A DNA stretch of 64,000 bases from JAAYCI01 sp031551695 (GCA_031551695.1 JAVBNG010000021.1:1-64000), one strand, 5' to 3'. Counted from the first letter of the stretch, positions 43,385 to 52,352 are shown. Notes: generated by a model from the letters alone, not told the origin. Numbers and translations are program-made.

Positions 43385-45160
43385 CTACATCGCTTCGCGC
43401 AATTTAACAAGCTTTGCTCCGGCTTCATCAATTTCTTTGTAATAACTGTCAAATTTAGAGAGATCGTCATTGGGTACGTCAAACTTGCAGCGGATGACAT
43501 CCTCGAACACGCCGGTATCGCGGATATCGCTGACCGTAACGCCCTTTTCAATCAATTCCTTCGATTTGTCGTTTAAATATAAAATCAGCTTCATCATGGC
43601 AAGCTGCTTTGGCAGCGGGGTATAGGTGTCGGCGGCGTTGTAAGCATTTTGCTGCAAAAAGCCGCTGCGGATGACCCGCGCCACCTCAAGGGTAAGCTTT
43701 TGGCTGTCGGGCAAAACGTCGCTGCCAATCAGCTTCACAATCTCCTGCAGGCTGGTCTCCTCGCTCAGCAGGCTTTGGATGCGGCCGCGCAGGGCGGGCC
43801 AGTCCTCCGTCACTTCTTTTTTATAATAGGGGTCCAGGTCCTCGAAATACTCGCTGTAGCTGATGTTCCAGTTGATGGCAGGGTAATGGCGGGCGTAGGC
43901 GAGGGACTTGTCCAGCGCCAAAAAGCAGCGCACAAAACGCTTGGTGTTTTGAGTCACGGGCTCGGAAAAGTCGCCTCCCTGGGGGGAAACCGCGCCGATG
44001 ATGGTGATGGAGCCGTGGGTGCCGTTCAGATTTTGGGTGCTGCCCGCACGCTCATAAAAGCCGGCCAGGCGGCTGGGCAGGTACGCGGGAAAGCCCTCCT
44101 CGGCGGGCATTTCCTCCAAACGGCCGGAAATTTCGCGCAGCGCCTCGGCCCAGCGGGAGGTGGAGTCCGCGATCATGGTCACATCATAGCCCATGTCGCG
44201 GTAATATTCAGCCAGGGTAACACCGGTGTAAATGGACGCCTCGCGCGCGGCCACAGGCATGTTGGACGTGTTGGCGATGAGGGCGGTGCGCTCGGTCATC
44301 AGCTTGCCGCTTTTCGGGTCTATCAGTTCGCCGAATTCCTCCAGCACCTGGGTCATTTCGTTGCCGCGCTCGCCGCAGCCCACGTATACCACAATGTCCG
44401 CGTCGCTCCATTTGGCAATTTGGTGCTGGGTCATGGTTTTGCCGGTGCCGAAGCCGCCGGGCACGGCGGCCGCGCCGCCCTTGGCAATGGGAAACAAGGT
44501 GTCGATGACGCGCTGCCCCGTGACAAGCGGGCGGCCGATGCTTTCGGCGCACTTCACCGGGCGCGGCGTTTTGATGGGCCACACCTGCGCGAGGAACAGC
44601 TCCTTTTCCTCGCCCTGCTGTGTTTGCACCTTCACGATGGGCTCGTCGATGGTGTAGGGGCCGTTTTCGGCCACCCAGGTGACGGTGCCCGCCATGTCCG
44701 GCGGGGCCATGCTTTTGTGGGTGATGCCGGAGGTTTCCGGGCAGGTGGCGATGATCTCGCCGCCGGTGATGGCGTCGCCTTTTTTCACCGCCAGGGTCAC
44801 GTCCCATTTTTTCGTATTGTCCAGCCGTGTCACCTTCAGGCCTGCCGCCATGAAGGCGCCGCTTTGCCGCTCGATATCCTTCAGCGGGCGCTCAATGCCG
44901 TCAAAAATATTCTGCATAATGCCAGGTCCGAGGGTGATGGAAAGCGGCGCGCCGCTGCCCACCACCGGCTCGCCTACAGAAAGGCCGGTGGTTTCCTCGT
45001 ATACCTGAATGACGGTGGCCTCGTCGCTCACCGATATCACTTCGCCAATCAGCCCGGCGTCGCCCGCCATCACCATCTCCATCATTTTGAAAGAGCTGGT
45101 GTTGCGCACGGTGATGACCGGCCCATTGATTGAATATATGACATCTTTCAAATAATTCAC
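43385..45160 (-). CDS. ntpA: V/A-type ATPase catalytic subunit A
   Basis: The 591-residue protein has Walker A GGFGTGKTM near 235, the catalytic GCGERGNEMTQVLEEF, and the DSTSRWAEALREIS block near 325. The non-homologous insert typical of A subunits lies at about 115-185. It hydrolyses or makes ATP, coupled to H+ or Na+ movement. The GTG start at 45160 has only a weak ribosome binding site; TTG at 45151 is an alternative. Confidence 0.95.
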   Translation of the reverse strand: MNYLKDVIYSINGPVITVRNTSSFKMMEMVMAGDAGLIGEVISVSDEATVIQVYEETTGLSVGEPVVGSGAPLSITLGPGIMQNIFDGIERPLKDIERQSGAFMAAGLKVTRLDNTKKWDVTLAVKKGDAITGGEIIATCPETSGITHKSMAPPDMAGTVTWVAENGPYTIDEPIVKVQTQQGEEKELFLAQVWPIKTPRPVKCAESIGRPLVTGQRVIDTLFPIAKGGAAAVPGGFGTGKTMTQHQIAKWSDADIVVYVGCGERGNEMTQVLEEFGELIDPKSGKLMTERTALIANTSNMPVAAREASIYTGVTLAEYYRDMGYDVTMIADSTSRWAEALREISGRLEEMPAEEGFPAYLPSRLAGFYERAGSTQNLNGTHGSITIIGAVSPQGGDFSEPVTQNTKRFVRCFLALDKSLAYARHYPAINWNISYSEYFEDLDPYYKKEVTEDWPALRGRIQSLLSEETSLQEIVKLIGSDVLPDSQKLTLEVARVIRSGFLQQNAYNAADTYTPLPKQLAMMKLILYLNDKSKELIEKGVTVSDIRDTGVFEDVIRCKFDVPNDDLSKFDSYYKEIDEAGAKLVKLREAM

Positions 45161-45189
45161 CCGCTTTGTGTGTGAATACTACTTAATTT

Positions 45190-45792
45190 TTAAAGGGCCA
45201 GCAGGCCGCTTTCGTGGAAGGCTTCGCGCTCGGCCTCCATGGCATCGTCAAGGGTTTCGTCGAACAGCACGTGGCCGCACTGCAGCCGGAAGCCGCCGAG
45301 GGCGATGGAGCGGTCTTCCCGCGCCTGCACATTGGCCGGGGCGGAAAGCTTGCCCGCGAGGGCCATATCTGCCGGGCGCAGGAACAATGTGGCAGAATCG
45401 ACATTTTTTATGTCTGTTTCATGGCTTTTCAGCCTGGTTTTCATCCATTTGGTGTAGTCTTTGCCCGCGGCAAACTGTGCAAGGCCGTCCTCCACCTTTT
45501 TAAAAACCTCGTTCACAAGCCGCACGCGGTAAATCAGCAGGTCGCGGCTCGCCTTGCCGGATGCGGCGGCAAGCTCGCGCTCGTGCTGTTGGCGCAGCTG
45601 CTTTTGCACGTCGGCCACTGTGGCGGTGGAACCTGCCTGCTTGTGCGCAGCCTCCAGCGCCTCGGCACGGCGGGTGCCGGCCTCGGCAATCAGCTGCATG
45701 CCCTTTGCCTCCGCCTTGGAAATGACGGTTTCCTTGAACGCCGCGCCGCGGGACGGGCGCTGTGTCGTGTCGGTTTTCACTTTGCTTTTCAC
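45190..45792 (-). CDS. ntpE: V/A-type ATPase subunit E (peripheral stalk)
   Basis: The 200-residue protein has an N-terminal long helix rich in Ala, Lys and Glu (AEAGTRRAEALEAAHKQ) and a globular C-terminal part with GGFRLQCGHVLFDETLDDAM, a typical end for subunit E. With the G/H subunit it forms the stator stalk. The sequence is divergent, so the call also rests on its operon place between F and A. Confidence 0.8.
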   Translation of the reverse strand: MKSKVKTDTTQRPSRGAAFKETVISKAEAKGMQLIAEAGTRRAEALEAAHKQAGSTATVADVQKQLRQQHERELAAASGKASRDLLIYRVRLVNEVFKKVEDGLAQFAAGKDYTKWMKTRLKSHETDIKNVDSATLFLRPADMALAGKLSAPANVQAREDRSIALGGFRLQCGHVLFDETLDDAMEAEREAFHESGLLAL

Positions 45793-45909
45793 CTCTTTTT
45801 GGGGGTGGGTTTTTGCCGGCTTTTAGCAGCTGGGCAGGCACTTTCGGTGCTATACGTTTGGCTGTGGCCCGCGGTGGGTGGCCACAGGCTGCAACCGCCA
45901 AAACATGCA

Positions 45910-46218
45910 CTAGATTTTTATGCCCACCACATCGGCGATGTACCCCTTGATGGACTGGGACACGTTGTCGCCGCCGTGGCGGTCCGGCATTTCCACCAGC
46001 AGGGGCCGCTTGGCATGCAGCTTAAAGTCAAACAACATGTCGCGGTTTTCGCCAAACAGCTTACTTGTCACCAGCACCAGGCCAACGGTTTCGTCCGCGG
46101 CGGCCTGCTGCAAAGCGGCCTTCACCTCGGCGGGCTCGTGCGCCACCACGCCCGCCACGCCCGCCATGCGCAGGCCGGCAAGGGTGTCGACATTATCGCT
46201 GATGAGAAAATATTTCAT
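45910..46218 (-). CDS. ntpF: V/A-type ATPase subunit F
   Basis: The 102-residue Rossmann-like protein begins KYFLISDNVDTLAGLRMAGV. It has the family's GLVLVTSKL strand and PLLVEMPD near the C terminus. Subunit F sits on the rotor with D and tunes activity. It is 18 bases after ntpK on the transcript and well spaced from ntpE. Confidence 0.9.
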   Translation of the reverse strand: MKYFLISDNVDTLAGLRMAGVAGVVAHEPAEVKAALQQAAADETVGLVLVTSKLFGENRDMLFDFKLHAKRPLLVEMPDRHGGDNVSQSIKGYIADVVGIKI

Positions 46219-46236
46219 ATGCTTGTGTTCCTTAAG

Positions 46237-46572
46237 TCAAACCCTGTTCAAAATGAGGATGGAAATGAGCATGCCGTACAGCGCAATGCCCTCGCCCAGC
46301 GCCACAAAGATAAGCGCCTTGCCAAAGCTTTTGGGGTCTTCCGTAAGGGCGCCGATGGCGGCGGGCGCGCCCTTTCCCACGGCAATGCCGCCGCCGATGG
46401 CGGCGATGCCGGTAGACAGCGCGGCGCCGATGTAAGCCATGCCCGCGCTGAAATCGCCGCCGGAGGCAACGCCTTCCACTGTTTCAGCCAGCACCGACGG
46501 CCCGAACAGGCACGCCATGGCGAACATGAGCGATGCAAACACGATGACGCGGCCAAGTTTTGAATGTTTCAT
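46237..46572 (-). CDS. ntpK: V/A-type ATPase proteolipid subunit K
   Basis: The 111-residue protein starts at 46572 behind GGAGG; the longer in-frame extension has no ribosome binding site. A signal-like N-terminal helix (to LAETV) is followed by two membrane helices, so this is the short one-hairpin type. The ion-carrying Glu is in ALGEGIALYGML near 98. The residue after Glu is Gly, not Ser/Thr as in many Na+-binding rings, which hints at H+ but does not settle it. Confidence 0.92.
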   Translation of the reverse strand: MKHSKLGRVIVFASLMFAMACLFGPSVLAETVEGVASGGDFSAGMAYIGAALSTGIAAIGGGIAVGKGAPAAIGALTEDPKSFGKALIFVALGEGIALYGMLISILILNRV

Positions 46573-46600
46573 AGGTTTCCTCCCAAATGTATGTGGCCAT

Positions 46601-46645
46601 ACAGGCCGATATCGCCGCGCTTCGCGCGGCTCTGGGCGCAAAAAA
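46601..46645 (+). repeat. Dispersed hairpin repeat (family 1), copy E, inside the ntp operon
   Basis: GGCCGATATCGCC, then a GCCGCGC-TTC-GCGCGGC hairpin, then TCTGGGCGCA, match the frame of copy C at 57976-58053, although the hairpin arms differ in sequence. It lies in the 122-base spacer between ntpI and ntpK. Confidence 0.5.
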
Positions 46646-46694
46646 AGGTTAACTGCGTTGCTGCTTCCGTACATCTGTTTCACAAACATCGCCG

Positions 46695-48638
46695 TTACTC
46701 CTCGGCGGTGTCGCTGTCCAGCTTCAGAGGTTCATAGGGCATGCCGTCCGGCTCATAAAAGCGGCTGAACACCTCGTAGTAATTCAGGCGCAACGCCTGG
46801 ATGGCAACCAGCAACCCCTCAAGGCAGATGACAATGACATTGCCAACGGCCACCACCAGCGGCGCCAGGCTGCCCGCCATTTCGGCCAGGGTCATCACCA
46901 CCATCATCATGCCGGCGTGGGCCAGCACAAACCCGCCCACGCGCAAAAAACTGACCGTATTGCTCAAATATTCCAGCACCGTGACGAAAATCTCGAAAAA
47001 GCCGCTGAGCAAAATGTCGCCGGGGTTTTTGAAGTGCCAGCCGTGGCCGTTCAAAAGCTCGCTGAACGGCTCCTGCAGGTACATGAGCACAAAAGCGACC
47101 GCCACGAAGGGCAAAACACAGGCCGCCGGCAGCAAGGGCGCAGCCATCAGGTTCACCACCAACAGAATGACGCCGATGTAAAACACGAGGCCCGCAATGC
47201 CGTTGGGGCTGGTAACAGCGCCGCCGGGGTTGCCCGCTTTGAACTGCTGCACAATATTGATGCCAATGGCCAGCATCACCACAAACGCGCCAATGGCCAG
47301 CGACAAAAGCAGGATGGCCGTAACGCTTTCTCCGCTCATCACTTCAAAGGGCAGCGCGGTAAGCCCCACACTTTGGAACATACCGCTGAACATGTGCTCG
47401 TAACCGAACACACTGCCGAACAACACGCCGAACACAACGGAGAAAATGGCGCAGCGGGCCAAAATGGCGCCAATTTCGAGGTGCTTCATCTTATACATGA
47501 AGAAATAACCCACAACGCCCAGCACGATGCCCTGCCCCACGTCGGCGAACATCAGCCCGTATAAAATGGAATAAAGGATGGAGATGAGGAATGTGGGGTC
47601 GATGCCTCCATAGGCGGGCAGGCCGTACATTTTGGTGTACATCTCATACGGCCGGGCAAACAGGTTGTTGCGCAGCAGCACCGGCGGTGTAGCGGGCACC
47701 TGTTCACCGGTGTCGGCCTCCTTTATGTGCACGATATGCAAATCGTCGATTTTGCTTTCAAACCGGGCGGCGTCCGCCTCCGGCACAAAGCCGCTGATGT
47801 AAAACGTGCGGTTGAACACCAGCGCGTGCTTCGACATGGCGTACAATTGGTTCATCATAGACAGCCATGCCGTCATGTTCTGGATTTTCTCAAGTTCCGC
47901 CTTGTCCACCACGCCGGACAGGGTGTTGATGTCGGCCAGTTCCTCCTTCAGCACCGCGCTTTGCATTTGAATGCGCTTGATGGCGTCCTCCGGCCGGCCG
48001 TGCACAAACTCCGGCACCCACACCCGCTCGAAGTAAAGGCTGGACATGATCTCATCGATTTCGGCGGTGTCGTCCCCCGGGGCAAAATACAGGCCCCAGT
48101 AATACTCGTCGTCAAAGTCGTACACGACGAAATGGAAGTTGGAGGTGAAGTTGAAGCCCTTGTCCGCGTAGTATTGCAGGCGAACGTAGCCGTCCTTCGG
48201 CAAGCGGCCCACCCGCACCTTCAAAAACCTCACCGAAAAGATATCTTCCATGCTGATGTCCAAATTCGTCATGTGGGACAGCAGCGCCAGTGTCTTGGTC
48301 TGCAGGTCCAGCTCGTTCTCAATCTCCACCTTGCGGGCCGAGCGTGACGAAAGCTCGGAGGCAAATTTTTCAAGGTAGGCCTCCACCTCGGAAAGCTGGT
48401 AGGCGTCGATATTGCCCACAAAATCCGGCGCCATGGGGGAATAGCCCAAATCCTTCAAAAGGCCCTTGGCCTTTTTCAGCGGCGCGTCATAGATATTGGT
48501 GCGGTTTTCCAGGGTGGAAATAAGCGGCTCTGTTTCTTCAGGTACGAAAAGCTCGCTGCGGGCCACCGCCAGCAGCGTGTCATTCAAAAGCTTTTCGGGC
48601 CCGTAGATATTCAGGTATTTCATCTTTGCGACAGCCAT
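46695..48638 (-). CDS. ntpI: V/A-type ATPase subunit I (membrane stator a-subunit)
   Basis: The 647-residue protein has a soluble N-terminal half with long helices (AYLEKFASELSSRSARKVE) and a C-terminal half with seven or eight membrane helices beginning at about 355 (FARPYEMYTKMYGLPAYGGIDP precedes it). The conserved FGVLFGSVFGYE and the final helices with VLAHAGMMM match subunit I. It forms the ion half-channels facing the K ring and anchors the stalk. GGAGAGG lies upstream of the ATG. Confidence 0.93.
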   Translation of the reverse strand: MAVAKMKYLNIYGPEKLLNDTLLAVARSELFVPEETEPLISTLENRTNIYDAPLKKAKGLLKDLGYSPMAPDFVGNIDAYQLSEVEAYLEKFASELSSRSARKVEIENELDLQTKTLALLSHMTNLDISMEDIFSVRFLKVRVGRLPKDGYVRLQYYADKGFNFTSNFHFVVYDFDDEYYWGLYFAPGDDTAEIDEIMSSLYFERVWVPEFVHGRPEDAIKRIQMQSAVLKEELADINTLSGVVDKAELEKIQNMTAWLSMMNQLYAMSKHALVFNRTFYISGFVPEADAARFESKIDDLHIVHIKEADTGEQVPATPPVLLRNNLFARPYEMYTKMYGLPAYGGIDPTFLISILYSILYGLMFADVGQGIVLGVVGYFFMYKMKHLEIGAILARCAIFSVVFGVLFGSVFGYEHMFSGMFQSVGLTALPFEVMSGESVTAILLLSLAIGAFVVMLAIGINIVQQFKAGNPGGAVTSPNGIAGLVFYIGVILLVVNLMAAPLLPAACVLPFVAVAFVLMYLQEPFSELLNGHGWHFKNPGDILLSGFFEIFVTVLEYLSNTVSFLRVGGFVLAHAGMMMVVMTLAEMAGSLAPLVVAVGNVIVICLEGLLVAIQALRLNYYEVFSRFYEPDGMPYEPLKLDSDTAEE

Positions 48639-48677
48639 GATCCCGAGACCTCTCCTTCGCCTGTAAGCCGCCAGGCA

Positions 48678-49721
48678 CTAATATTCCAGCAAAGACTGTA
48701 TCTTTTCAGGCGGCATGCCGTAGCGCACGCCCTCCACCACATTCACCACATTGTCCCGTTCCAGCTTTGCCAATTGCAAAAACGCCGCCATGCTGGCAAA
48801 GGGAGACGCCGTCATGTGCATCACCCGGCGGGCGTTTTTATAGCGCTGGCGCGCAACGGCGGTGGAAAATTCCTCCGGCGCGTCCGGCAAGGCTGCGTGG
48901 GAAGCGCCGGGCATGGCGCGCAAAATGTCCAAAACCGCAGAGGGCTGCGCCGCCTCCACCATCTGGGAAAGCTTCGCGTTCGGAATGCGGTATTTGTAGG
49001 GCATCAGCAATTCGCGGATGGCATCGTTCGAATAAATCTTCGGGAAATACGCCTTCACGCGCATGATGAGATTCAGGTTGTACAGTTCGATCTCCTGCAA
49101 AAACAGGTTCTCCACCGCCTGCTGCTCGTCCGCGTCAAAGCTTTCGTCAATCACCCGGAACAGCCACGCGTAGTAAAACCGCAGCAGCGCCGCCTCGGTG
49201 GCGGCAAAATCGTCAAGCGCCGGGTCAATGGCAACGCGCTGGCGCAGCACACGGTAATAGCGGGTGTGGCGCATGGTCTCCACCGCCTCGGAAAAGCTCG
49301 CAGCCTGCCCGAGGGCGTACAGGTCGATGCTGGTTTTGCCGATGAGGTACGGCGGCAAAACGCGCAGGTATTTTTCTCCAAGCCCTGCGTGGATAAGGCT
49401 GAGCGCTTTCAAAATTTCCGTGGTCTCGCACTCGGCCAAATAATAGGCCGAAAACCCCGCGCCGCTCTGGTCATATTTCAGCATCAGCTCATACTTCGTG
49501 AAAATATCCAGCGACAAGAGCTCTTCTATCTGCTCGCGGTGCGGGTCCGTAGGGGAAAGGGTGGACAGGGACGCGCCGAAATAGGCGTGCCGCTTCAAGA
49601 TGGCCGCCACCTCCGGTACGGTGCGCCGCCGCATCATATCCTGGTACTCGTGTAGCCGGATATGCTTCGCGTACATGCCGCGCGCTTTCGATATGATGGC
49701 TTCACTGGGGGAAGCCGGCAT
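48678..49721 (-). CDS. ntpC: V/A-type ATPase subunit C
   Basis: The 347-residue all-helical protein contains ARGMYAKHIRLHEYQDMM near its start and a series of AYYLAECETTEILKAL-like helices, the usual plan of subunit C (VatC/AtpC), which caps the rotor ring as a socket for D-F. The start at 49721 gives an 8-base spacing from GAGG. In-frame starts at 49727 and 49781 are less likely, the latter overlapping the upstream gene. Confidence 0.88.
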   Translation of the reverse strand: MPASPSEAIISKARGMYAKHIRLHEYQDMMRRRTVPEVAAILKRHAYFGASLSTLSPTDPHREQIEELLSLDIFTKYELMLKYDQSGAGFSAYYLAECETTEILKALSLIHAGLGEKYLRVLPPYLIGKTSIDLYALGQAASFSEAVETMRHTRYYRVLRQRVAIDPALDDFAATEAALLRFYYAWLFRVIDESFDADEQQAVENLFLQEIELYNLNLIMRVKAYFPKIYSNDAIRELLMPYKYRIPNAKLSQMVEAAQPSAVLDILRAMPGASHAALPDAPEEFSTAVARQRYKNARRVMHMTASPFASMAAFLQLAKLERDNVVNVVEGVRYGMPPEKIQSLLEY

Positions 49722-49735
49722 TTCCATCACCTCGG

Positions 49736-50074
49736 TTATTTCCGCACTTGGGTGATTCTCTCCAGGATATCCCGCACCCATTCGTCGCCGTTGCCCTTCG
49801 CCTTTTTGGCAAGGGCGGCGTGCTTTTCGGCCATTTTGGCCTCCATGGCCTTCTGGCGCGCGGCAAAATCATCGTTTTCAGCCGCCAGCGCTTTTTCGTT
49901 GATTTCGGCGCTGGTGGCGGCGGCACCTTTCAAAATCTTGGCCACCTCGGTCTTCGTCTGCTTCTCGATATACCGGCAGGTGTCATTGGCGCCTTCAATG
50001 ATGTCCATCGCGGCGCGGTCCGCCTGGATGATGCGGCGCAGTTCCACTTCAATGCCTTGTTCCTCTTTTGGCAT
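49736..50074 (-). CDS. V/A-type ATPase G/H-type stalk subunit
   Basis: The 112-residue protein is almost one long helix, rich in Ala, Lys and Glu (KALAAENDDFAARQKAMEAK). It begins with MPKEEQGIEVELRRIIQADR. Length, composition and position as first gene of the operon match the G/H subunit that pairs with E in the outer stalk. Sequence identity in this family is low, so context carries most of the weight. Confidence 0.75.
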   Translation of the reverse strand: MPKEEQGIEVELRRIIQADRAAMDIIEGANDTCRYIEKQTKTEVAKILKGAAATSAEINEKALAAENDDFAARQKAMEAKMAEKHAALAKKAKGNGDEWVRDILERITQVRK

Positions 50075-50112
50075 AGTTACGCACTTCCCTGCCTGTTTTT
50101 TTGCAATACAAT

Positions 50113-50310
50113 GCCCGCCTTGCCGTCTGCGGCCTAGTTATAACCCACTAAAGCAGCAGGTGGGTGCCCTGCCGCGAAATTCACGCTCCCTGCATCCCAA
50201 CAGCAGGCAAGGCCGCTGTGGGGAGGTCTGCAATCCATCCGAAGACTCAGGCTCCCTTTTCATAACCAGTAGGATAAATATGGCCGCAACAGTTCGCACA
50301 AGGCAGGCTA
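50113..50310 (-). ncRNA. ssrS: Probable 6S RNA (about 198 nt)
   Basis: On the minus strand the two ends pair. GCCTGCCTTG pairs with CAAGGCGGGC, and further in TGCGGCC pairs with GGCCGCA. Inside comes an internal loop (ATATTTAT opposite TTATAACTA), then CCTACT pairing with AGTGGG and an apical domain with GGGAG/CTCCC. A long closing stem, central bubble and apical stem at about 190 nt is the 6S plan. Words such as GCAGACCTCCCC and TTATAAC resemble the Firmicutes 6S RNAs I recall. No good promoter or terminator was seen. It lies 38 bases upstream of the ntp operon. Confidence 0.55.
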
Positions 50311-50342
50311 AACGGTCATGTTCGTGACAATGAGCGGCACGG

Positions 50343-50699
50343 TCATTCCCCGATGCCGAACTCCTTCAGGTCGATGTCATACAGCTCTTCAAGGCGGTTC
50401 ATGAACACCTGCCCCGCGGTAAACAGCTCGTCCTCGCCATCCACAAGGTCCAAAAACTCTTCGCCGTCTTCCTCGCTTACGCGCATGATGAGCATTTCGG
50501 TCTCTTCTTCATCCGCTTCGGCACTTTCGGCGTTTTCGGCGCCGGGCTCATATTCCACCAGCGCCATATAGCGCACGTCGCCAATCACCGCGGTGTCCAG
50601 CACCTCAAACTCGTGTTCCTTGCCGTCTTCGTCCAGCAGGGTAATCAAGTCCGGCTCATAATCCAGCGCTTCGGCGGGGGTTTGGTCCATATCGCTCAT
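50343..50699 (-). CDS. DUF1292 family protein
   Basis: The 118-residue, strongly acidic protein contains LITLLDEDGKEHEFEVLD, MALVEYEP and a C-terminal EEFLDLVDGEDE, the standard DUF1292 outline. Homologues occur beside ruvX and alaS in many Firmicutes, but not here. Function is unknown. The start at 50699 has AAAGGA upstream; the Pro/Arg-rich extension to 50804 is spurious. Confidence 0.85.
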   Translation of the reverse strand: MSDMDQTPAEALDYEPDLITLLDEDGKEHEFEVLDTAVIGDVRYMALVEYEPGAENAESAEADEEETEMLIMRVSEEDGEEFLDLVDGEDELFTAGQVFMNRLEELYDIDLKEFGIGE

Positions 50700-50851
50700 C
50701 GGGTTTTCCTTTCTGCCTAGCGTCCGTTTCGGGGGCCGGCGCCAAGGTTCCGCCGGCCTTGGGAACAGCCGCTCCGGCTTCGGGCTAAACCAATGATACT
50801 CCAATGGCTTTCATCCGTCAAGGCATCCGGCAAAGGCCGACGTTTTTCGGC

Positions 50852-50880
50852 AAAAACGCCCTGCGGCTTTCCGCAGGGCG
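50852..50880 (-). terminator. Intrinsic terminator of the Big_2 remnant
   Basis: CGCCCTGCGG-AAAG-CCGCAGGGCG forms a 10-bp stem on the minus strand, followed by TTTTTG. It is 27 bases beyond the stop. Confidence 0.85.
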
Positions 50881-50906
50881 CTATGCTGTTTTGGTGAAAA
50901 TGATTC

Positions 50907-51282
50907 CTATTTTACAACTTTCACTTTGCACGTGGCGCTCTTTTTGGTGCCGTCTGTGGAGGTGCAGGTAATGGTTACCGTTCCCTTCTTCAGGCCCGTA
51001 ACCTTTCCCTTCGACGACACCTTGGCAACGGTGGGGTCTGAGGAAGTCCACTTCAGCGTTTTGCATACGGCGGCGGAGGGGCTGACGGTCTTTTCCAGCG
51101 CTGTTCACAGGTCCGCTGCTGCCGGCAGGCTTGCTATCTGCGGGTTCGCTGTCCGGGGTCTCGGCGGTCTCTTCCGCCACCACGCCTTCGCCTTCGGCGG
51201 GCACTTCACTCTCCGCCAGGGCGGCCGGCGGCAGCGCGGCTACCAAGATGAGTGCCGCAAGCAGTTTTTGGAATTGTTTCAT
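50907..51282 (-). pseudogene. Secreted protein with Big_2 (Ig-like) domain, frameshifted
   Basis: The start at 51282 follows GGAGG and encodes a clear signal peptide (LLAALILVAALPPAALAES) and an acidic linker. The continuing frame then turns into Arg/His-rich nonsense. The neighbouring minus-strand frame gives a perfect C-terminal Big_2 half: TVSPSAAV, LKWTSSDPTVAKVSSKGKV and ATCKVKVVK, ending with TAG at 50907. A stop just upstream in that frame, and the missing first strands of the domain, suggest a deletion plus frameshift near 51105. A sequencing error is possible. Confidence 0.65.
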
Positions 51283-51499
51283 CAATGATCCTCCCGTTTT
51301 CATAAAATAGCCGCGTCCAAACTGCCATCCTCATGGCCGTATAGTTATAACTGTTACAATAATACGTTAATTTACAACACCGCGCAAGATAACGTGCTGT
51401 TTTTGCTGTTATGTACAAAAAAATCCGCAATTTTGATTTTTCCGGGATTTGGCAGGGCATTTTTGGCAAAAAAAGCGCGCAAGCGCCGCATGTTGTGGT

Positions 51500-51528
51500 A
51501 TGATGTGTGTTGCGCGATATGCTATAAT
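51500..51528 (+). promoter_or_regulatory. Promoter of the cyclophilin gene
   Basis: The extended -10 TGCTATAAT (51520-51528) is clear. The hexamer 17 bases upstream (ATGATG) is a poor -35. It is 26 bases before the start codon. Nothing else was recognised in the 272-base spacer. Confidence 0.5.
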
Positions 51529-51554
51529 AGTCGAAGACATTCATCCGGGGAGGG

Positions 51555-52352
51555 ATGGCGCTGAAGAAGACGATATCGCTTGGCCCGCGCGCACTTGCGT
51601 TTGCGCTTGCGCTCGCGCTGTTTTTTTCCGCCTGCGGAGGCGCCTCGGCAAGTTCCGGCGAGGGCGGGAGCAGCGCCGCGGGTTCCTCCGGCGGGGGCGG
51701 CGAAAACACCGTGCAGCAAAGAGGCCGCAGCGCGTTTGAAAGCGGCGAAATGCAGTTTTTGCCCGAAAACGACAACCAGGCGGTGGCCGTGTTCGACACC
51801 TCGCGCGGGGAAATTCGCGCCGTGCTGTACCCGGACGAAGCGCCGCTGGCTGTGTACAACTTCTACACCCTGGCCGAAGCGGGCCATTACAATGGTTCCT
51901 CCTTTGACCGCGTGATGCAGGATTTTGCCATCGAGGGCGGCAGCCCGGCCTCCGGCGGCGCGAAAAGCGCCTGGGGCCACCCCTTCCGCAGCGAGTACGC
52001 CGAAAACCTGCACCATTATTCCGGCGCGCTGTGCATGGCCCCCGGCAAGGACGCCGAAAGCGGCGAAGCCGGCCATATGGACCGGTTTTACATCGTGGCA
52101 ACCCCGCAGGACAGCGTGGACGAAGCCACGGCGCAAAAATTGCGGGACGCCGGTGAAAGCGAAGGCGTGGCAAGCGCGTATTTAAATGCGGGAGGTACGC
52201 CGTACCTGGACTACACCGACACGGTGTTTGGCCAGGTTGTCACCGGCATGGACGTGGTGGACAAAATCGCTTCCTCCGGCGCGGATGAAACCGGCGCGCC
52301 AAAAACCGAAATCATCATCAACTCCGTTGTGGTATACGGGTATACGCCGTAA
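51555..52352 (+). CDS. Cyclophilin-type peptidyl-prolyl isomerase lipoprotein
   Basis: The 265-residue protein has a signal peptide with lipobox LFFSACGG, a Ser/Gly linker, then a cyclophilin domain from about 70: FYTLAEAGHYNGSSFDRVMQDF (split as FYTLAEAGHY and FDRVMQDF) followed by the IEGG loop in place of the usual QGG. The loop HHYSGALCMA and RFYIVATPQ also follow the family. It is a membrane-anchored extracytoplasmic prolyl isomerase that probably helps exported proteins fold. GGGGAGGG lies just before the ATG. Confidence 0.88.
   Translation: MALKKTISLGPRALAFALALALFFSACGGASASSGEGGSSAAGSSGGGGENTVQQRGRSAFESGEMQFLPENDNQAVAVFDTSRGEIRAVLYPDEAPLAVYNFYTLAEAGHYNGSSFDRVMQDFAIEGGSPASGGAKSAWGHPFRSEYAENLHHYSGALCMAPGKDAESGEAGHMDRFYIVATPQDSVDEATAQKLRDAGESEGVASAYLNAGGTPYLDYTDTVFGQVVTGMDVVDKIASSGADETGAPKTEIIINSVVVYGYTP

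Noticed and set aside
46573..46689. N-terminal extension of ntpK to 46689
   Set aside because: The extension runs through repeat copy E, is Arg/Pro-rich and lacks a ribosome binding site, whereas GGAGG precedes the ATG at 46572.
50137..50210. T-box-like words (GGTGGGTGCC, CCGCGAA) on the plus strand
   Set aside because: There is no aminoacyl-tRNA synthetase or amino-acid gene downstream on that strand, no specifier stem and no terminator. The segment fits the 6S-like fold on the minus strand better.
50113..50310. SRP RNA
   Set aside because: The conserved GGAAGCAGC domain IV loop is absent on both strands.
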